Of a stretch of DNA of 64,000 nucleotides, positions 26,932 through 35,504 are shown one piece after another (positions within the stretch are counted from its first letter, which is position 1; every line of letters starts with the position of its first letter). Source of the stretch: Pseudovibrio sp. Tun.PSC04-5.I4. Its GTDB lineage: Bacteria; Pseudomonadota; Alphaproteobacteria; Rhizobiales; Stappiaceae. Location of the stretch: positions 2,740,501 to 2,804,500 of the forward strand of contig NZ_FNLB01000006.1 in assembly GCF_900104145.1 (NCBI RefSeq), written 5' to 3'. The notes below the pieces were generated by a model. That model saw only the letters and a list, made by a program, of their open reading frames with translations, made no database searches and was not told where the DNA came from. Made by a program: the position numbers and the translations under genes.

Positions 26932-27423
26932 CTACCTCGGAGTCAATTTTTTAGTTAAATAGGCGCGTTGAAAGCTATCATAACGCGCTCGGTTGGCACC
27001 CCCATCGCTGTAACCTACGCGGGATTGAGAACGGTAGTGAACGAACCCGGCATCCTGATCTATCCAGAATACAACATCATCATTGTAACTCATTTGCGCG
27101 CTGGTGAAGACCACATGCAGGTAGGGGCCCTCTGATTTGACCAGCTTGTTTTTGCCCATCTCGTCCAGAGTCTGCTCGATGGCCGCTTTGGTTTCCTCCT
27201 GAGTGGCCCGTGCTGGTAAAGGCTCAACATGGCGAGCTGCATCATCGGTTTGTGAGGAAACCGCATTGGGTGAGCTTGGAAGAGGCGTGAATTTGCCGTC
27301 CTGAACTCCGACATATGCGGGCACTCGGGCGTTCTGCCAGATCATCTTGGCAGTTACGCCAACAACCAGTGCGACCAGAAGAATTGCAATAACAGCCATT
27401 TTGGAAATACCTTTAAATATCAT
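26932..27423 (-). CDS. DUF1499-family membrane-anchored protein
   Basis: A 163-residue protein with one N-terminal transmembrane segment (about 8-28) and a DUF1499 domain (YLHVVFTSAQMSYNDDVVFWIDQDAGFVHYRSQSRVGYSDGGANRAR, from about 101). DUF1499 proteins have no established function. A second in-frame ATG at codon 9 is an alternative start. Confidence 0.85.
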   Translation of the reverse strand: MIFKGISKMAVIAILLVALVVGVTAKMIWQNARVPAYVGVQDGKFTPLPSSPNAVSSQTDDAARHVEPLPARATQEETKAAIEQTLDEMGKNKLVKSEGPYLHVVFTSAQMSYNDDVVFWIDQDAGFVHYRSQSRVGYSDGGANRARYDSFQRAYLTKKLTPR

Positions 27424-27679
27424 CGTTAATCGCGATCTTGTGTTACTGTAAACAAAAGCTCGTTCTCAGGACAGACCACTCAAACCCTACGGTTTTTCTG
27501 AGGCTTAGATCATGAGGTTTGCTGTGATCATATTGTTTCAGGTTACCTCAGAACCCGAGCTTGATCAGGTATAAAACTTGACCAATTCGTAATTTCACTC
27601 TTAATTGCCCTTTTAATAGCAAAATTGCTGCTTAAATCTCTCAGGTCGGGAGAAAAGCAACAACAGGAAGCCCTTGCAG

Positions 27680-28318
27680 ATGAATTCAGAACGCTCCACC
27701 CAAACAACCGAGCGCCCAACTCCTTCACCGTTTTTGAAGCTGGCCCTCGAGCTTGGTCCATTGGGCGTTTTCTTCATTGCCAATTCCAGAGGCGCACAGC
27801 TGGCAGAAATGTTCCCGGCACTTGGTGCCTTGGGACAGCCTATTTTCATCGCCACAGCCGCGTTTATGGTGGCTATAGCGATCTCCCTGACTGTCTCCTA
27901 CGCCCTCACCCGCCATTTGCCGATTATGCCGATGGTGTCCGGCGTGGTGGTGCTCGTGTTTGGCGCGTTGACCCTGTACTTGCAGGATGAGCTTTTCATC
28001 AAGCTGAAGCCAACAATCGTGAATACGTTGTTTGGCTCAATTTTGCTGGGCGGGCTGTTCTTCGGTAAGTCGCTGCTGGGTTATGTGTTTGACGGCGCGT
28101 TTAAGCTGGATGCAGAAGGCTGGCGCAAACTGACTATTCGCTGGGGCGTGTTCTTCTTTGTTCTGGCTGTGATCAATGAGATTGTCTGGCGCAATTTCTC
28201 AACGGATTTCTGGGTGGACTTTAAGGTGTTTGGCTTTATGCCGATCACCATGATTTTCACGATGTTCCAGTTGCCGTTGATCCAGAAGCACAGCATTGAA
28301 GTTAAAGAGAAGAGCTAA
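27680..28318 (+). CDS. ispZ: Septation protein A / intracellular septation membrane protein
   Basis: YciB/IspZ-family polytopic membrane protein, 212 residues with five to six hydrophobic segments. Diagnostic blocks are KLALELGPLGVFFIAN, the TIVNTLFGSILLGGLFFGKSLLGYVFD middle, and RKLTIRWGVFFFVLAVINEIVWR. Needed for normal septation/envelope integrity in Shigella and E. coli. ATG 27680 follows AGGA; an upstream TTG (27674) is also in frame. Confidence 0.93.
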   Translation: MNSERSTQTTERPTPSPFLKLALELGPLGVFFIANSRGAQLAEMFPALGALGQPIFIATAAFMVAIAISLTVSYALTRHLPIMPMVSGVVVLVFGALTLYLQDELFIKLKPTIVNTLFGSILLGGLFFGKSLLGYVFDGAFKLDAEGWRKLTIRWGVFFFVLAVINEIVWRNFSTDFWVDFKVFGFMPITMIFTMFQLPLIQKHSIEVKEKS

Positions 28319-28352
28319 CAGCTCCTCCGACTACCATCATCCAGACAAAAGT

Positions 28353-28378
28353 AAAGCGCGGTTTGCAGACCGCGCTTT
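28353..28378. terminator. Bidirectional terminator between ispZ and regA
   Basis: Perfect stem AAAGCGCGGT/ACCGCGCTTT with a 6-nt loop, A-rich left and T-rich right, between the convergent ispZ and regA stops. Confidence 0.88.
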
Positions 28379-28406
28379 TGTGTTTTTGCAGGATTGTTTG
28401 CAGTGT

Positions 28407-28952
28407 TTAGCGAGGCGCGCGCTTTGCCAGAATGCGCTGCAGTGTTCTGCGGTGCATGTTAAGGCGACGGGCAGTCTCGGAAACATTGCGGTCACACAGC
28501 TCGTAAACGCGCTGAATATGTTCCCAGCGCACCCGATCCGCGGACATTGGGTTTTCTGGGGGCGGCGCTTTCTCGTTCAAACGGCGTGTCAGCGCGGCGA
28601 AGATGTCATCTGCATCAGCTGGTTTGGACAGATAATCGATCGCGCCCAGCTTAACGGCTGTGACTGCGGTTGCGATATTGCCGTATCCAGTGAGGATGAT
28701 TGCGCGGGCATCTGGCTTTTTCATGCGGATGGCTTCAACCACATCCAAACCACTGCCATCTTCCAAACGCATATCGACGACGGCGTAATCCGGAGCCTGA
28801 ATAGCAACTTTGCTCAGCGCTTCCCTTACACCATCAGCCGTCTCGGTATGAAAACCACGTTTCTGCATCGCTCGTTCCAAGCGCTGCTGAAAGGCGCGGT
28901 CATCATCAACGATAAGAAGGCGGCCGAGGGGGGCACTTTCTGTTTCTGTCAT
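28407..28952 (-). CDS. regA: Redox response regulator RegA/ActR/PrrA
   Basis: Two-component regulator of aerobic/anaerobic energy metabolism. It is 181 residues: receiver with D15-D17 acidic cluster, phospho-acceptor D60 (VVDMRLEDGSG) and K110, a Pro hinge (PPPENP), then a Fis-type helix-turn-helix (NVSETARRLNMHRRTLQRILAKRAPR) that is nearly invariant in the RegA family. Encoded 130 nt downstream of regB on the same strand; many relatives have them divergent. Confidence 0.95.
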   Translation of the reverse strand: MTETESAPLGRLLIVDDDRAFQQRLERAMQKRGFHTETADGVREALSKVAIQAPDYAVVDMRLEDGSGLDVVEAIRMKKPDARAIILTGYGNIATAVTAVKLGAIDYLSKPADADDIFAALTRRLNEKAPPPENPMSADRVRWEHIQRVYELCDRNVSETARRLNMHRRTLQRILAKRAPR

Positions 28953-29082
28953 TTTTCAGGTCCGGCTATTCTAAGGTATTTTTTGTTACTCTATAATATT
29001 TTTCAATTAAGGGAAGTTCCCAAGGACCTTTATAGCCAGATTTCGCTAAAGTATTTTTACTAGGATACCTAGAGATTTACTC

Positions 29083-30444
29083 TCAAGACTCAGGTATTTG
29101 GCTTGCTTGGTCCATCGCGGCACGTGGCCAGCGAATATGCACTAAAGCCCCATGGTCCGGTGTATTCCGATTGTGGAAGTGTACGCGCCCACCTGAGCGT
29201 TCCAGCAAAGTTTTAGCGATAAAGAAGCCCAGACCAAGCCCTCCGCCAGATTGAATTGCAGCAGCCTCATCAGAGGAGTAGCCCACCTCTTCAGGGTCTG
29301 TAACAATAGGCGCAGAGCGTTTGCTGACATAGGGTTCGCCCATTCTGGCGAATACATCCGGGGCAAAGCCCGGCCCATCGTCAACGATGAAAATTTCTAC
29401 TGTATTCTCGTCCCACTTGGCTTCAAACAAAACAGTCGACTCAGCAAAATCAACCGCATTCTCCAAAAGATTGCCAAGCCCGTAGCTGATTGCAGGATCA
29501 CGAACACCAACAGGTTCTGGTCCTTTACCCTGTGAATCGATCTTGATTTGAATGCCCAAACCACGATGCGGCTCGGATACATCTGCCAGAAGCAGCATAA
29601 TTGGCATGCGCTGGAAAACCTGATCGGTATCACTGGAGAGACTGGTTAGCTTCTTCAGGATATCGCGGCAGCGGGCTGCCTGAGCATACACCAGCTCAGC
29701 ATCGTCACGCAGTGGGTCGCCCTTCTCGAACTCCGTCGAGAGCTCTTTAGCGGTCAGATAGATTGTGCCCAGCGGCGTGCCAAGTTCATGCGCAGCAGCT
29801 GTTGCAAGGCCATCCAGAGCCGACAGGTGTTTCTGGTGAGCCAGAACCATATCACTCGCTGCCAGAGCGTTGGAGAGCTGACGGGCTTCCTCTGCAACGC
29901 GCAGAGAATAGGTTGCCATGAAGAACATAGAACACACAAGAGAGAACCAAACACCAGCAAGGTAGAGTGGGGGAAGGTCGATCTGGGTGCCGTCGTACCA
30001 CGGCAACGGTAGGTGGAAGGTGGTGAGCAAGGTGACGATTGCACCAGCTAACGCGCCTAAAATGATGGTGTTGCGCGCAGAAAGTGCCGTAGCAGACACC
30101 ACCACTGGTGCAAGAATGAGGAAACAGAACGGATTTCCCAAGCCACCAGTGAGGTAGAACAGACCACCAAGCTGGATAATATCGTAACTCAGTTGGAGCG
30201 CCGCTGCATTTTTGGAGACACGCGTGCTGGACGGCCAACGAATTTTGAGGATGACATTGAGCCATGCAGACACAGCCACAAGCACGTAACAGTAGCCAAT
30301 TGGAAGCGGGAAATTGAGCAGATAGTGCACGACAAGCAGCGAGACAGTTTGCCCAACCACCGCCAACCAGCGCAGGCGCACAAGCGTATCCAGCTTGATC
30401 TGCGGGTCCAACAGTCGGGACTGTCCATCCGATGTGCTTATCAT
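29083..30444 (-). CDS. regB: Redox sensor histidine kinase RegB/ActS/PrrB
   Basis: Membrane kinase of 453 residues with about six transmembrane helices (roughly 24-185). The quinone-sensing loop GGLGNPFCFLILAP (100-113) is present. The H-box is AAAHELGTPLGTI with H219, and a cysteine at C259 (AARCRDIL) fits the redox-active Cys of R. capsulatus RegB. N and G boxes (GLGNLLENAVDFA, DDGPGF, GGGLGLGFFIAK) are intact. Partner of RegA. Confidence 0.95.
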   Translation of the reverse strand: MISTSDGQSRLLDPQIKLDTLVRLRWLAVVGQTVSLLVVHYLLNFPLPIGYCYVLVAVSAWLNVILKIRWPSSTRVSKNAAALQLSYDIIQLGGLFYLTGGLGNPFCFLILAPVVVSATALSARNTIILGALAGAIVTLLTTFHLPLPWYDGTQIDLPPLYLAGVWFSLVCSMFFMATYSLRVAEEARQLSNALAASDMVLAHQKHLSALDGLATAAAHELGTPLGTIYLTAKELSTEFEKGDPLRDDAELVYAQAARCRDILKKLTSLSSDTDQVFQRMPIMLLLADVSEPHRGLGIQIKIDSQGKGPEPVGVRDPAISYGLGNLLENAVDFAESTVLFEAKWDENTVEIFIVDDGPGFAPDVFARMGEPYVSKRSAPIVTDPEEVGYSSDEAAAIQSGGGLGLGFFIAKTLLERSGGRVHFHNRNTPDHGALVHIRWPRAAMDQASQIPES

Positions 30445-30674
30445 TTATTCTCGCTCCAATATATAACAGCGCCCTTCTTAAATCACAGGTGATCCACTTG
30501 CCAATGGGTTATATGGCAGAACTATGCTGTTTTGCCGCTGAAATGTTAGCATAGCCTTGAATCCCCTTCTGCGGCATGTTAGCCACCACTTAGTTGCGCA
30601 GGTACGACAAACAAACGCTTAAAAGCGCGTATATGTTGTACCAGTGATTTTTATTGCGACACGGGAAAAACGAT

Positions 30675-31181
30675 ATGAGTGAAGCCAATACTGCTGGTGA
30701 ACAGGGCGAAGCAGCTGCCCCAGGCATGAACATCCTTGCCCAGTACATCAAGGATCTGTCTTTCGAAAACCCTAATTCTCCGAAATCTCTTCAGCCTGGC
30801 GAACAGCCTAAGTTGGACATCAATGTAAACGTTGGCGCTAACCCAATTGGCGAAGACCAGTTCGAAGTTATTATTACCCTGAACGCAAAAGCTAACACTC
30901 CTGAGCAGGTTTTGTTTGCTGTTGAACTCGTTTACGGCGGCGTTTTCCAGATCTCCGGTGTTCCTCAGGAGCATATGCACCCGTTCATTCTTATCGAGTG
31001 CCCACGCATGTTGTTCCCGTTTGCACGTAATATCCTTGCAGATACCACACGCAATGGCGGCTTCCCTCCGTTGTTGCTGGATCCAATCGATTTTGCTGCG
31101 CTTTACCGCCAGAATCTGGCACAAGCCGCTGCTGCTCAGCAGGCTACTGCTGACGAAAACGGCGAAACAAAGCCAAACTAA
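30675..31181 (+). CDS. secB: Protein-export chaperone SecB
   Basis: Tetrameric chaperone that holds preproteins for SecA. It is 168 residues: MNILAQYIKDLSFENPNSP, the YGGVFQISGVP segment and the highly conserved IECPRMLFPFARNILADTTRNGGFPPLLLDPIDF block. ATG 30675 is preferred over an upstream in-frame start at 30654. Divergent from regB. Confidence 0.97.
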   Translation: MSEANTAGEQGEAAAPGMNILAQYIKDLSFENPNSPKSLQPGEQPKLDINVNVGANPIGEDQFEVIITLNAKANTPEQVLFAVELVYGGVFQISGVPQEHMHPFILIECPRMLFPFARNILADTTRNGGFPPLLLDPIDFAALYRQNLAQAAAAQQATADENGETKPN

Positions 31182-31222
31182 GACATCTCAAATTTCCGAT
31201 TTTAGTCGGTAATTTGCACAAG

Positions 31223-31250
31223 CCGCGCTGGTCCTCCAGCGCGGTTTTTT
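31223..31250 (+). terminator. Terminator of secB
   Basis: Perfect 9-bp stem CCGCGCTGG/CCAGCGCGG, four-base loop, then six T. Confidence 0.92.
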
Positions 31251-31336
31251 GTTTTGCATGCAATTCGATGTTTCGATCTAGGGAGATGTTTATGTTCCCC
31301 GCCTAGGATTTCGCCCGAACAGCGACCCTGAACCTT

Positions 31337-31795
31337 ATGAGTTTGAAAATGCGGAACATCATAGCGCCAGCCCTTACTAGCCTTCCTGTCATTTTTGCAC
31401 TGGCAATGGCACCTTCCAGCGCACTTTCAGAAACCCCTGAGATTGCTGGTCCTCAAGATTGGCACGCTTACAGCTATTCTGCTGAGCAAATCACTGGCAA
31501 CATTATCCTGGCCCCAGGAACGATAGAAATGGGAGACGCTGGCATTTTACAGATTGAAGGTGTGGAAGGGTATACGCCCAATCTATTCAGCTTTTCCGGA
31601 GCTAAATCCCTCAATCTGGCGCAGGGCAAATACTTTTGTGGGGAAGGCGTCAACACTGGTTTTCTTATCATCGACCACTCACAGCCAGACTTTCTCGCGA
31701 TTGACGTCTTTGGGGGCGACAAGCCACCTGTGGCCGGCAAAAGCGTTGACCTACAAGCAGGGTTCTGTGGTTCCTTTACCTACAACAAGTCCTAG
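31337..31795 (+). CDS. Secreted protein of unknown function, first of a tandem pair
   Basis: A 152-residue protein with a signal peptide (cleavage probably near the SSALS/ETPE junction, about 31). The mature part shares a colinear pattern with the next gene: W-x-A-(Y/F)-S, ITGNI-x-x-x-P-x-TIEM, PNL(F/Y)-x-F, C-G-(E/D)-GV-(N/D)-(T/S)-GFLI, the PP-x-AGKS motif and (G)FC near the end. Two cysteines are conserved and could form a disulphide. I do not recognise the family. The next paralogue starts 24 nt later. Confidence 0.75.
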   Translation: MSLKMRNIIAPALTSLPVIFALAMAPSSALSETPEIAGPQDWHAYSYSAEQITGNIILAPGTIEMGDAGILQIEGVEGYTPNLFSFSGAKSLNLAQGKYFCGEGVNTGFLIIDHSQPDFLAIDVFGGDKPPVAGKSVDLQAGFCGSFTYNKS

Positions 31796-31819
31796 GGCAA
31801 CCCGTGTACTAGGAGGAAT

Positions 31820-32263
31820 TTGCAGATGAGAGTCTTTGTCTTAGCAAACCTTCTTAGCCTTGCCCTCTTCTCCATCTATGGTTTTTCAGCCCATTCCGGC
31901 CCAACGCAAAAAGAAGGTTCGGAAACGTGGGTGGCCTTCAGCAAGACAGCGGAAAGCATCACCGGAAATATCACGATTACTCCGAGTACCATTGAAATGA
32001 GTAACGGGAAAACACTGCACATTGAAGCTGTGAAAGGAGATATGCCAAATCTCTATCGCTTCAACGGTGCTGACAAACTGAAGCTCCTCAACAACAACAC
32101 TCTGTGCGGTGATGGGGTTGATAGCGGTTTCCTTATCCTAGATGACGCTCAACCAGGTTCATTCGAGATTGAGGTCTTTTCCGGCAACACTCCCCCAGAG
32201 GCTGGCAAGAGTGCAGAGGACCACCCCGGTTTCTGCGCATCCTATTATTACAGCAAGTCTTAG
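31820..32263 (+). CDS. Secreted protein of unknown function, second of a tandem pair
   Basis: A 147-residue secreted paralogue of the preceding gene (signal peptide to about residue 26). It repeats the same order of motifs: AFSKTAESITGNITITPSTIEM, PNLYRFNGADKL, LCGDGVDSGFLILDD, PPEAGKS, GFCASYYYSKS. GGAGG lies about 9 nt before the ATG. The spacing implies one operon and a recent-to-moderate duplication; function unknown. Confidence 0.78.
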   Translation: MQMRVFVLANLLSLALFSIYGFSAHSGPTQKEGSETWVAFSKTAESITGNITITPSTIEMSNGKTLHIEAVKGDMPNLYRFNGADKLKLLNNNTLCGDGVDSGFLILDDAQPGSFEIEVFSGNTPPEAGKSAEDHPGFCASYYYSKS

Positions 32264-32323
32264 AGAGATTAGCATCTTCATAAGGGTAATAATTATCGCG
32301 GACTTTCCGGATTTCTCGTTCTT

Positions 32324-32491
32324 ATGCCGTTTGTATTCCTGCTGGACCCAGAAAAACTGATTGCATTTTTTCAATCCTTCCCTTGGATAGCTTATGCAAT
32401 CTACCTCCCGCTCCTAGCGGTATGTTGCCTATCAAATTTGGAAGGCTCTTTCTGCGAAGGAACTTCGGAGTTAGAACCCAACTCGACGTAA
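32324..32491 (+). CDS. Possible small membrane protein (55 residues)
   Basis: Open frame of 55 codons in an otherwise empty 334-nt spacer. It starts MPFVFLLDPEKL and has one long hydrophobic segment (IAYAIYLPLLAVCCL) before an acidic tail. No good ribosome site is visible, so it could be chance. No family recognised. Confidence 0.25.
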   Translation: MPFVFLLDPEKLIAFFQSFPWIAYAIYLPLLAVCCLSNLEGSFCEGTSELEPNST

Positions 32492-32597
32492 TGATGTTCC
32501 ATTAAACTTTGCGTCCTCATTTCAACCGGCCTTCAAGTGCTCTCGAGAGAAGCTAGATTGTCTTATCTCTCCTCCTGAGACGGCTGGTTTTGCTTCA

Positions 32598-33398
32598 ATG
32601 TCTGAGAGTGCCTACGCACAAAAAGTTTGCTTTGGTCTGCGCGGTGGCAACAGAGCGCTGCTTATGGATGCCTTCGCCTACGTGCGAAAGGAGGAGTTTC
32701 TGTTTCCTCCACCTTGGAACGTGGCCATTACAACACCCGGATATGGACGCAGGGCAGTGCTGCGGGAGGTGAAAGACCTTTATCAGGATATGCTGGTAGA
32801 GCTTGTTCGCGAGGACAACATCAACACCGGGCAGCCCTCGCTTTGGGCGTCGGTCTTCAACTGGTCCGGGTTGGACCGTGGCATGAACGTGTTTGAGTCT
32901 GGCTCTGGGCTTGGTTACTTTACCGCCATCCTCTCCCATGTGGTGGGAGAGACGGGCCGTGTGTTTTACGAGGAGCCACACCAAAAGCTTCAAACGCAAT
33001 GTCATGCAAACTTAAAGACGGTTACCAATACCTTTGGGGCCTATCAAGGCGAAGCTCTGGATCGGGTTTACCTGTGTTATGGCACGACAACAGTTCCGAC
33101 GCGGTTATACCTCAACACCAGGGTTGGCGGACGGATCGTTTTTCCCTTCACCAACGATTGGGGGCATGGTTATTTTCTCGCCCTTGAGAAAACCAAGCAT
33201 GGCTGCGAATTGCATGTTGGTTTCCCCTGTAGTTTTGTTATCAGTCGCGATTACAAAATTAATGCCTACACGGATAGGCTTGGCGAGCTGCATAACATGA
33301 TCATCGATAGCGAGATTATTAAGCACACACTTGATGCGAAGGTGCTGGATGTGGCGCGGATGCTCCATCTGACTTTGCGGCCCCAATCGCTGCAGTGA
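32598..33398 (+). CDS. Protein-L-isoaspartate O-methyltransferase-like SAM methyltransferase
   Basis: A 266-residue protein with a PCMT-like layout: N-terminal MDAFAYVRKEEFLFPPPW, SAM motif I in GMNVFESGSGLGYFTAILSHVVG (about 94-116), and the post-motif LNTRVGGRIVFPF equivalent to the PCMT GGR-V-P strand. The C-terminal 80 residues are specific to this protein. It could repair isoaspartate or methylate another carboxylate; substrate not shown. Confidence 0.7.
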   Translation: MSESAYAQKVCFGLRGGNRALLMDAFAYVRKEEFLFPPPWNVAITTPGYGRRAVLREVKDLYQDMLVELVREDNINTGQPSLWASVFNWSGLDRGMNVFESGSGLGYFTAILSHVVGETGRVFYEEPHQKLQTQCHANLKTVTNTFGAYQGEALDRVYLCYGTTTVPTRLYLNTRVGGRIVFPFTNDWGHGYFLALEKTKHGCELHVGFPCSFVISRDYKINAYTDRLGELHNMIIDSEIIKHTLDAKVLDVARMLHLTLRPQSLQ

Positions 33399-33545
33399 AA
33401 CAACGGCAAGTGTTGCGCATTTTCTTCACCTCCCTCAAATCTTCCAGTTGCTGAGTTGTCGCAGTGGTTACGCCTTGCCAAACCTTAAAACGCCCTATAC
33501 GCTCTTAGATGTTGCACAAGAGTGTAACGCCCCGAAACGTAACTG

Positions 33546-33653
33546 AAGGAGGTGTTTAATGATTGAAATAAAGGTGCCTCAGGCAGGTTCGTTTAACTAG
33601 GCTTTTTGCCTTGCCTGCCTGACCCACTTTGGGGTCCGTATGCGTTTGCTACG
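33546..33653 (+). promoter_or_regulatory. Structured leader upstream of rsgA with embedded short ORF
   Basis: Contains an AAGGAGGTG ribosome site (33546-33554), a 13-codon ORF (33559-33600), and three hairpins in series. Hairpin 1 has TCAGGCAGG (33579-33587) pairing with CCTGCCTGA (33614-33622) and a nested AGGC-TTTTT-GCCT. Hairpin 2 is GACCC/GGGTC around 33621-33635. Hairpin 3 is CCGTA/TACGG around 33636-33653. The first stem overlaps the ORF end, a layout suited to translation-dependent folding. It ends about 37 nt before the rsgA start. Confidence 0.5.
33559..33600 (+). CDS. Candidate leader peptide (13 residues)
   Basis: Short ORF MIEIKVPQAGSFN with a Shine-Dalgarno (AAGGAGGTG) that matches the anti-SD over nine bases. 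Its last codons lie inside the first hairpin of the rsgA leader. No homologue recognised; translation is inferred from the ribosome site only. Confidence 0.35.
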   Translation: MIEIKVPQAGSFN

Positions 33654-33689
33654 GAAATCCCTTTGTGATGTTCCATTTTTGGCAGATAA

Positions 33690-34730
33690 ATGTCCTATAA
33701 ATTAGCTGAGCTGGGTTGGTCCGCTCATTTTATGATGCAGCTTCATTATGATGAACTGCAAACCCTTCGCGTTGCCCGCATTTCTCAGGTTCACCGAACG
33801 CAGGTGATCGGGCTTAGCGCTCAAGGCGAAATCTCCCTTCACACACCGAACCACGCTTCCACTGGCGACTACGCTATTGGTGACTGGGTTCTCTATGACG
33901 AGCACCTCTTCATCACACGGCTCTTGGATCGACTCACGTTGATTGAACGCCGTGCAGCTGGAGAAGAAGCACGAACGCAGTTGATTGCTGCGAATCTTGA
34001 TGTTCTGTTTATCGCCACCTCCTGCAACAGCGATTTTAACATCGCACGGTTGGAGCGATATCTCGTGCTGGCTCAGCAAGCGGGTATTCAGCCGGTTATT
34101 GTGCTGACGAAGGCTGATCTGGTGGAAGACACCTCCGATTTCGAGCGCGATGTGCAGAAAATTGATGCTCTGTTGCCGGTAATTTCGCTAGATGCGCGTA
34201 ATCCTGATCAGATCGACCAGATGTTTGACTGGTGGCGCACTGGCCAGACTGCCGCGCTGGTTGGATCTTCCGGTGTTGGCAAATCCACCTTGCTCAACAC
34301 CCTCACGGGATTTGAGGCCAAAACCTCAGGTATTCGTGAGGATGACGCCAAGGGTCGGCATACGACAACCTCTCGTGCGCTCTACCATGTTGGCAACGGG
34401 CGTTGGTTGATGGACACGCCGGGCATGCGAGCGTTACGGCTGTTTGATGTGGCAGATGGTGTTGAAGCTGTGTTTCAGGATCTTGTTGACCTTGCAGAGC
34501 AATGTCGTTTTTCTGACTGCAGTCATGACACGGAACCGGGGTGCGCCCTTCAGGCGGCGATCCGAAGCGGTGAACTGGATGCAGACCGTTTGAAACGATG
34601 GAAAAAACTGGAACGAGAGGAGCTGTACAACACGGAAAGTGTTGCGCAATCCCGCTCTCGGAATAAGAGCTTTACCAAGATGATCAAACAGGTACAGAGC
34701 GGTCACCGACATATGAAGGGCGACTACTAA
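33690..34730 (+). CDS. rsgA: Ribosome small-subunit-dependent GTPase A
   Basis: Circularly permuted GTPase that checks late 30S assembly, 346 residues. OB-fold N-terminus (about 28-85), then G4 TKADL (140-144), G1 GSSGVGKST (192-200) and G3 DTPG (242-245) in permuted order. The zinc site is C272, C277, H279, C285 (CRFSDCSHDTEPGC), with a basic C-terminus. Preceded by a structured leader. Confidence 0.95.
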   Translation: MSYKLAELGWSAHFMMQLHYDELQTLRVARISQVHRTQVIGLSAQGEISLHTPNHASTGDYAIGDWVLYDEHLFITRLLDRLTLIERRAAGEEARTQLIAANLDVLFIATSCNSDFNIARLERYLVLAQQAGIQPVIVLTKADLVEDTSDFERDVQKIDALLPVISLDARNPDQIDQMFDWWRTGQTAALVGSSGVGKSTLLNTLTGFEAKTSGIREDDAKGRHTTTSRALYHVGNGRWLMDTPGMRALRLFDVADGVEAVFQDLVDLAEQCRFSDCSHDTEPGCALQAAIRSGELDADRLKRWKKLEREELYNTESVAQSRSRNKSFTKMIKQVQSGHRHMKGDY

Positions 34731-34739
34731 AAACAGAGG

Positions 34740-34776
34740 GCTGACCTGCGGGTTATGGCACAGTCCGCAGGTCAGC
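34740..34776 (+). terminator. Hairpin after rsgA
   Basis: Perfect 12-bp stem GCTGACCTGCGG/CCGCAGGTCAGC, 13-nt loop, then TTTA. It starts 9 nt past the rsgA stop. A similar hairpin core (CTGGCCTGCGG/CCGCAGACCAG) recurs at about 35127-35162. Confidence 0.65.
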
Positions 34777-35231
34777 TTTATGCCCTTGAAGTTTGTTATG
34801 TTGAGGCATCTCCAAGGGCCTTGGGAGGTCGCTGTTTAGTCCCGGTGGAGTTGCTACCTGTCCGGGACTTTGACACTTATAATTTTTCCGCAATGCACCG
34901 TGCTGCAACCTGTTGTTTGATAGTGCAGCTTGACGTTATTGCTGCTTTTTCTGAGTTTTAACCAAATCCATGAAAAGCGCTGTTCTAAACAAGACAGCGC
35001 GCAAAGATTTTTTGGGGTATGGCGATGCAGCCTGCAGCCCTCAATTGGCGTGGCACTTCCATCAATTTTAGCTCGCCCGTTAGCTTTGGGTTTTGTCCAG
35101 GGCAAATAAGCCGTACGGGAGTTTAAAAACTGGCCTGCGGATTTTGCGGCCTCCGCAGACCAGCAGAGCACCCACTGAGAGTTGTATCATGGGTTGTTAG
35201 AGGCCCACCCTCGGATGCCGATCCCTAAGGA
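34777..35231. other. Non-coding stretch after rsgA
   Basis: About 455 nt with only weak short ORFs on both strands and no ribosome sites. It ends in a second hairpin like the rsgA terminator (about 35127-35162). I see no gene. Confidence 0.4.
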
Positions 35232-35504
35232 TCAATCGAGAGACACAACATTGGTGTTTATCGACAACGGGAGGGCGACCCGCTCGAGTATCCCGCAGGT
35301 CTTTTTCAGTGCCTCTAGGCGGTCACATAAAGCGTAGTGCAGAGTGAGCAAAGCGTCCCGATCGCTGCTGTGCTTCATTCTCTCGCTCAGCACAAGTTGC
35401 TGAATATATGCGAGATTTTGAAGATCAGAGACAACGACGTTTACTTCGTCAATTTCATTTTGGAGAGTATTTGTGGCGCCACAGGCGCATGCGGAGTCGA
35501 CCAT
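35232..35504 (-). CDS. Small helical protein of unknown function
   Basis: A 90-residue protein from ATG 35504 with AAAGG 8 nt upstream. N-terminal Cys pair (SACACGATNTL), then two predicted amphipathic helices (LQNEIDEVNVVVSDLQNLAYIQQ; DALLTLHYALCDRLEALKKTC). No domain recognised. The 5' region (35505-35700) is rich in inverted motifs, so it may be translated from a structured leader. The helical design resembles small regulatory proteins of accessory DNA, but that is only an impression. Confidence 0.5.
   Translation of the reverse strand: MVDSACACGATNTLQNEIDEVNVVVSDLQNLAYIQQLVLSERMKHSSDRDALLTLHYALCDRLEALKKTCGILERVALPLSINTNVVSLD

Noticed and set aside
33559..33600. Similarity of the leader peptide MIEIKVPQAG to E2 lipoyl-domain starts
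   Set aside because: A run of ten residues then a stop; no further lipoyl sequence follows in any frame, so I treat it as chance.
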